A DNA stretch of 64,000 nt from assembly GCF_000403435.2 (NCBI RefSeq), contig NZ_KE159703.1, positions 456,765 through 520,764 of the forward strand. The letters run 5' to 3'. Position numbers and translations under genes: made by a program. Each line of letters opens with the position of its first letter. Positions within the stretch are counted from its first letter, which is position 1. The DNA comes from Oscillibacter sp. 1-3. GTDB taxonomy: Bacteria > Bacillota > Clostridia > Oscillospirales > Oscillospiraceae. Shown here piece after piece: positions 60,864 through 64,000 of this stretch. The notes under the pieces are model-generated. The model was not told the DNA's origin. It ran no database searches and was given only the letters and a program-made list of their open reading frames with translations.

Positions 60864-61942
60864 TGAACAGCCTTATGATTCGCTGCTACAAGGAGAGCGG
60901 CTATTTCGTGTGCTTCGATTTGGAAAGCGGTCAAATGCTACGCGGTTCTATGACTGGCGAAGAACCATTTTGGAACCGACGCGGGCCGGAGCTCCTCGAT
61001 ATCTCCATTACCAACTACTGCGAAAGAAATTGTGATTTTTGCTATAGAGAAACAAGCTCAAATGGCACATTTATGCCTTTAGAGCAGTATACCAAAATTA
61101 TAGCGCAGGCGGAGACTGCCGGTGTTTTGCAGGTGGCGCTGGGAGGAGGCAATCCCAATCAGCATCCGGATTTTGTTTCAATATTGGAAGTTACCAGAAA
61201 ACACCACATCATCCCATCCTATACAACAAATGGACAGGGCATGACAGATGAAATTTACAATGCAACCAAATGTTACTGCGGCGCTATGGCGGTCAGCTGG
61301 TATGAGCCATATTCAGAGGCAACGCAAGTGATTAAAAACTGTCAAGAAAGAGATATCAAAGTCAATATTCATTACCTTCTGCACCGAAACAATATACGAG
61401 TTGCAACAGAGATGCTACGAAGACCCCCAGCGTTTCTTCAACAGGTCAACGCCATTGTGTTCTTAAATTACAAGCCCGTCCGCTCTCCACGTTCGTTATG
61501 CTTGATGGATACATGTGAATTAGATGATTTTTTGTCCGCCGTGCAGGTATTCAGGGGTTGTAAAATTGGATTTGACAGCTGCATGATTTCCTATTTGGCT
61601 AAGATAGAGGCTGCCTTGGCTGTCAGCACAATAGACTTCTGCGAGGCAGGACGCTTTTCAGCATTTATATCAGAGTCCGGAAACATGTATCCATGTTCGT
61701 TTATGTGTGACGGCGATACGGCAGGCATTGATTTAAATCTGATTTCCTTGGAAGATGCCTGGCGGTATGGAGACAGTTTGCAGAAGATGCGGCATCGGCT
61801 TTCCGGTCCCAGTAGACAGAAATATCCTATTGAAGACTGTAAAAAATGCGATCAATTTTCAATGTGCCACGGTGGGTGTCCAATATTTCCCATCAACCGG
61901 TGCGGAGGGAGAGAAAAAGATGCAACGGCTTTTTCAGGGTAA
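60863..61942 (+). CDS. Radical SAM/SPASM enzyme
   Basis: Radical SAM enzymes with SPASM domains modify peptides or proteins. In 359 residues the CX3CX2C cluster motif is C53-C57-C60 (NYCERNCDFCYRE), followed by the GGGNPNQHP glycine-rich motif near 94-102. The SPASM region has C260, C278, C282, C326, C329, C335 and C339 (CKKCDQFSMCHGGC), enough for auxiliary iron-sulfur clusters. An N-terminal stretch of 45 residues before the core may be a recognition element. It overlaps both neighbours. It is not viperin-like. Confidence 0.9.
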   Translation: MNSLMIRCYKESGYFVCFDLESGQMLRGSMTGEEPFWNRRGPELLDISITNYCERNCDFCYRETSSNGTFMPLEQYTKIIAQAETAGVLQVALGGGNPNQHPDFVSILEVTRKHHIIPSYTTNGQGMTDEIYNATKCYCGAMAVSWYEPYSEATQVIKNCQERDIKVNIHYLLHRNNIRVATEMLRRPPAFLQQVNAIVFLNYKPVRSPRSLCLMDTCELDDFLSAVQVFRGCKIGFDSCMISYLAKIEAALAVSTIDFCEAGRFSAFISESGNMYPCSFMCDGDTAGIDLNLISLEDAWRYGDSLQKMRHRLSGPSRQKYPIEDCKKCDQFSMCHGGCPIFPINRCGGREKDATAFSG

Positions 61943-62846
61943 CACGGAGGAACGGGCCAGGAAACGAAATTTATGTATTTCCATTGTCAAACATATCGCT
62001 GAAAATCAGAAAATGCTGGAATCTGCATATAAGACACAGGAAATCGCAGAGAACTTCTGTTTTCGTCAGAGAGATATTAAATATTATTTGACCGACTTCT
62101 TTTGCCCCGCCGGAAATAGTCAATATTATTTTCAGCCGGAAATGCGGAAAGTAATAGAAAAATTTCTTGAAGCCCACAAGAGAGCACTCCCTGCCTTAGA
62201 TGAGGCTAGGGTGATGTTCCTCAAAACCTTCGGAAAAATCTATTATGATGTAAAAAAAGATCGCTATTGTTTTGACACGGCACGCCTAAACCGTATTTAT
62301 GCCGGTCTGCATGATACGATTACAATTCTGCATTGGGGACAGCTACCAATCCTGAATAAATGGCTGATGATCAACAGCGGAAGGATACCGGAAGAGAACG
62401 TTGTCGCTTTTTATGATCATTACCATATGCTTTCCGCGCTGATGCAGGATATTCAAGGAAATGGAGAAAACATGACAAGTCAAGGGGACGAAACGCTTGA
62501 GCATGAGCTCGAGTTTTCTGTTTATACAAGAAGGCACCGAATCCATGACAGATATCGTATCCGAAGGACGGTAGATGGTTGGTTTGCCGGACATATTTCA
62601 ATCAATGGGCCTTGTAAGAAGGACGGAACGGGCGCTCTCATAGCGAACCTAAATCATGACTGCGTATTCTATCCGGAGGACGGACTTAAGTATGCTATGA
62701 ATGAACTATGGGAGCAGGCGGAAGAGGGAGAATTAACGTTGGAACAATTGCAAGAGAGGCTCCAGCAAATTGCGGATTGGGTTAGTGCTGTTGAACGTGC
62801 GGTTGGTGATTATCAGCCATCGTGGGTTAACTATTATTCAAAATAG
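61920..62846 (+). CDS. Unknown last protein of the defence operon
   Basis: The ATG at 61920 with GGAGGGAGAG upstream lies inside the end of the radical SAM gene and gives 308 residues. The protein is helical and aromatic-rich, with LTDFFCPAGNSQYYFQPEMR, FLKTFGKIYYDVKKDRYCFD and a final Gln/Glu-rich helix before DYQPSWVNYYSK. I recognise no domain and see no signal peptide or membrane span. Its position suggests that it works with the modification enzyme, for example as a target carrier or effector. Confidence 0.65.
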   Translation: MQRLFQGNTEERARKRNLCISIVKHIAENQKMLESAYKTQEIAENFCFRQRDIKYYLTDFFCPAGNSQYYFQPEMRKVIEKFLEAHKRALPALDEARVMFLKTFGKIYYDVKKDRYCFDTARLNRIYAGLHDTITILHWGQLPILNKWLMINSGRIPEENVVAFYDHYHMLSALMQDIQGNGENMTSQGDETLEHELEFSVYTRRHRIHDRYRIRRTVDGWFAGHISINGPCKKDGTGALIANLNHDCVFYPEDGLKYAMNELWEQAEEGELTLEQLQERLQQIADWVSAVERAVGDYQPSWVNYYSK

Positions 62847-63003
62847 CGCTGTGTGGTTTTGATAATTGTAGACCCTGACCAAATTCACAGGCTCCCATAG
62901 AAACTATATATGAAAATTACACTCTTAAGTTGAAGAACACTTCGAAGGTATTGCATTTTGACATTATAGTGGCATCTTTTTTGTCAAGAATAGACATGAT
63001 AAG

Positions 63004-63043
63004 TTGACAGGCTACACCAAGGGGGGTAGTCTGTCAATTTTTT
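63004..63043 (+). terminator. Terminator of the defence operon
   Basis: TTGACAGGCTAC pairs with GTAG-CTGTCAA and is followed by TTTTTT. It lies 157 bases after the last operon gene; the gap 62847-63003 holds no recognisable feature. Confidence 0.88.
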
Positions 63044-63053
63044 ATTCTGTACA

Positions 63054-63187
63054 AATATCAACATCAGTGATGAATGGCTACGCTCTGTGGTGGAGTTCGA
63101 GCTGATTCCACTGCTCAAGGAGTACTGGTTGACGAGCCGGCAAAGGTCAAGAACTGGAGCTATGTTTTGCGGGAGGCCGTCAAATGA
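63054..63187 (+). pseudogene. mcrB: C-terminal remnant of mcrB
   Basis: The sequence reads ISDEWLRSVVEFELIPLLKE then, after adding one base at about 63130, FDEPAKVKNWSYVLREAVK and a stop that overlaps the mcrC start (ATGA). This is the end of McrB, the GTP-dependent motor of McrBC restriction. The GTPase and DNA-recognition parts are gone: the terminator of the defence operon stands where they should be. The remnant thus marks the right junction of the inserted operon. Confidence 0.75.
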
Positions 63188-64000
63188 TCCACAGGATCCA
63201 GAACATCTACTATATGCTGGCCTATGCTTTCCAGGTGCTCCACGAAAAGGGTTACCGGGATGTGGCGTCGGAGGAGTTTGAAAACGGGCTGGAACTGCTG
63301 GTGGACATCCTCTGCCGGGGCGTCTCCATCCAGATCAAGTGCGGGTTGACCCGGCAGTATCTCACGCAGGAGGAAGCGCTGTCCACCCCGCAGAGAAAGA
63401 TTGAGGTCAACGACTCCATCAGGTCGCTGACCATCCGAAAAAAGCAGCTTATCTGTACCTATGATGAGTTTTCCGTGGACGCCTACCCAAACCGGATTAT
63501 CAAGACGGCCCTGTCTGTTCTGCTCCAGTCAAACCTGTCCAGACCCAGGAAAAGGGAGCTGCGCAGGCTGCTGATCTTTTTGACGGGGTCACCCCTGTGG
63601 ATATTCACACCATCAACTGGAATGTCCCATATGACCGGAACAACCAGACCTACCGCATGATCCTTGCTGCCTGTCAGATGTTCCTCAAGGGAATACTCCA
63701 GACAGAGTCCGCCGGGGCCGTCAGGATGATGGAGTATCTGGATGTTCAGAGCATGGCGAAGCTGTACGAGAAGTTCATTCTCGGCTGCTATCAGAGGGAG
63801 CATCTAGCGCTCAAGGCGTATGCGCCACAAATCAAGTGGGGGGTCACCGACGGCCATGACGCGCAGCTTCCCACTATGCAGACGGATACCGTATTATCCA
63901 GCAGAGAGACCGGGAAAACGCTGATTATCGATGCAAAATATTACTCCCGCAATATGCAGATGAAAGTGCCCTATATAACCCGGACAGTCCACTCCGACAA
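63184..64000 (+). pseudogene. mcrC: mcrC-like gene, frameshifted and cut by the window
   Basis: McrC supplies the nuclease of the McrBC restriction complex. The first part, MIHRIQNIYYMLAYAFQVLH to about 63580, breaks at a T run (ATCTTTTTGACGG): one missing T would restore DGVTPVDIHTINWNVPYDRN. From 63582 the frame is open to the window end and contains the PDDEXK-type nuclease text LPTMQTDTVLSS and LIIDAKYYSR. If the deletion is real the gene is dead, which fits the loss of mcrB; the 3' end lies outside. Confidence 0.8.

Noticed and set aside
60863..61942. Prokaryotic viperin, making antiviral nucleotides
   Set aside because: The enzyme has a full SPASM cysteine set and lacks viperin-type sequence around the cluster motif, pointing to peptide or protein modification instead.

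Overview
The window looks like most of an integrative and conjugative element (ICE) of the Tn1549 type, carried by a fairly GC-rich, Gram-positive anaerobe. The gut Clostridia (Oscillospiraceae-like) fit best. This is inferred from the PrgI/VirB4/VirD4 secretion genes, the relaxase, the large serine recombinases, the AGGAGG ribosome binding sites, GTG/TTG starts and the YolD-UvrX pair. No rRNA, tRNA or CRISPR array was seen. The left end lies outside the window: the first gene is cut, and no VirB6/TrbL-like membrane gene is visible.

1-16 kb: a frameshifted cytosine-5 DNA methyltransferase, two small ICE genes, a reverse-strand DUF4160-like gene that has replaced the front of a SLOG-type gene, then PrgI, a VirB4-associated protein and VirB4. 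A reverse-strand YolD/Y-family polymerase cassette follows, then an ankyrin-like protein, a membrane-anchored M23 peptidase and a run of ICE proteins without known function. 15.2-19.1 kb: probable oriT, a MobC-like protein, a DUF3848-like protein and a MOBP relaxase fused to Sel1 repeats. 19.2-21.6 kb: reverse-strand cargo (two small proteins, a formate/nitrite channel, MazEF). 21.6-27.9 kb: a TOPRIM protein, VirD4 split by a 2.7-kb group II intron just before its P-loop, and a winged-helix protein. 28-31.4 kb: a DinG-like helicase, a membrane protein and an XRE repressor. 31.5-34.7 kb: a gene split by an intact IS4-like element with an 8-bp target duplication, then one more unknown gene.

35-41.8 kb is a visibly AT-richer reverse-strand cargo island. 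It holds an ECF sigma factor with its anti-sigma factor, several exported proteins (one resembling geobacillin-26-like antimicrobial proteins), a membrane-anchored thioredoxin-fold protein and small membrane proteins. 42.2-45.3 kb is a control region: a consensus promoter with a LexA-like box, ImmA/IrrE protease, zinc-ribbon protein, a possible structured RNA, a sigma-like HTH protein and a lone MazF. 45.4-50 kb holds four serine-recombinase genes: a full one, a C-half only, an N-half whose catalytic Ser is Ala, and a second full one.

50-54.2 kb carries a metallophosphoesterase, an RNA 2'-phosphotransferase (KptA), a DUF1016 N-domain protein overlapped out of frame by a low-molecular-weight protein phosphatase, and an AAA/DUF4143-type ATPase, followed by an IS3-family transposase. 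56-62.8 kb is the most interesting part. It is a compact six-gene operon: a metallo-beta-lactamase-fold hydrolase, a trypsin-like protease fused to a STAND NTPase, two small proteins (one starting MKIKRDFVTNSSSTSF), a radical SAM/SPASM enzyme and an unknown protein. It resembles AVAST-type antiphage systems with an added peptide-modification module. It sits directly against the decayed remains of an McrBC restriction locus that runs off the right edge.
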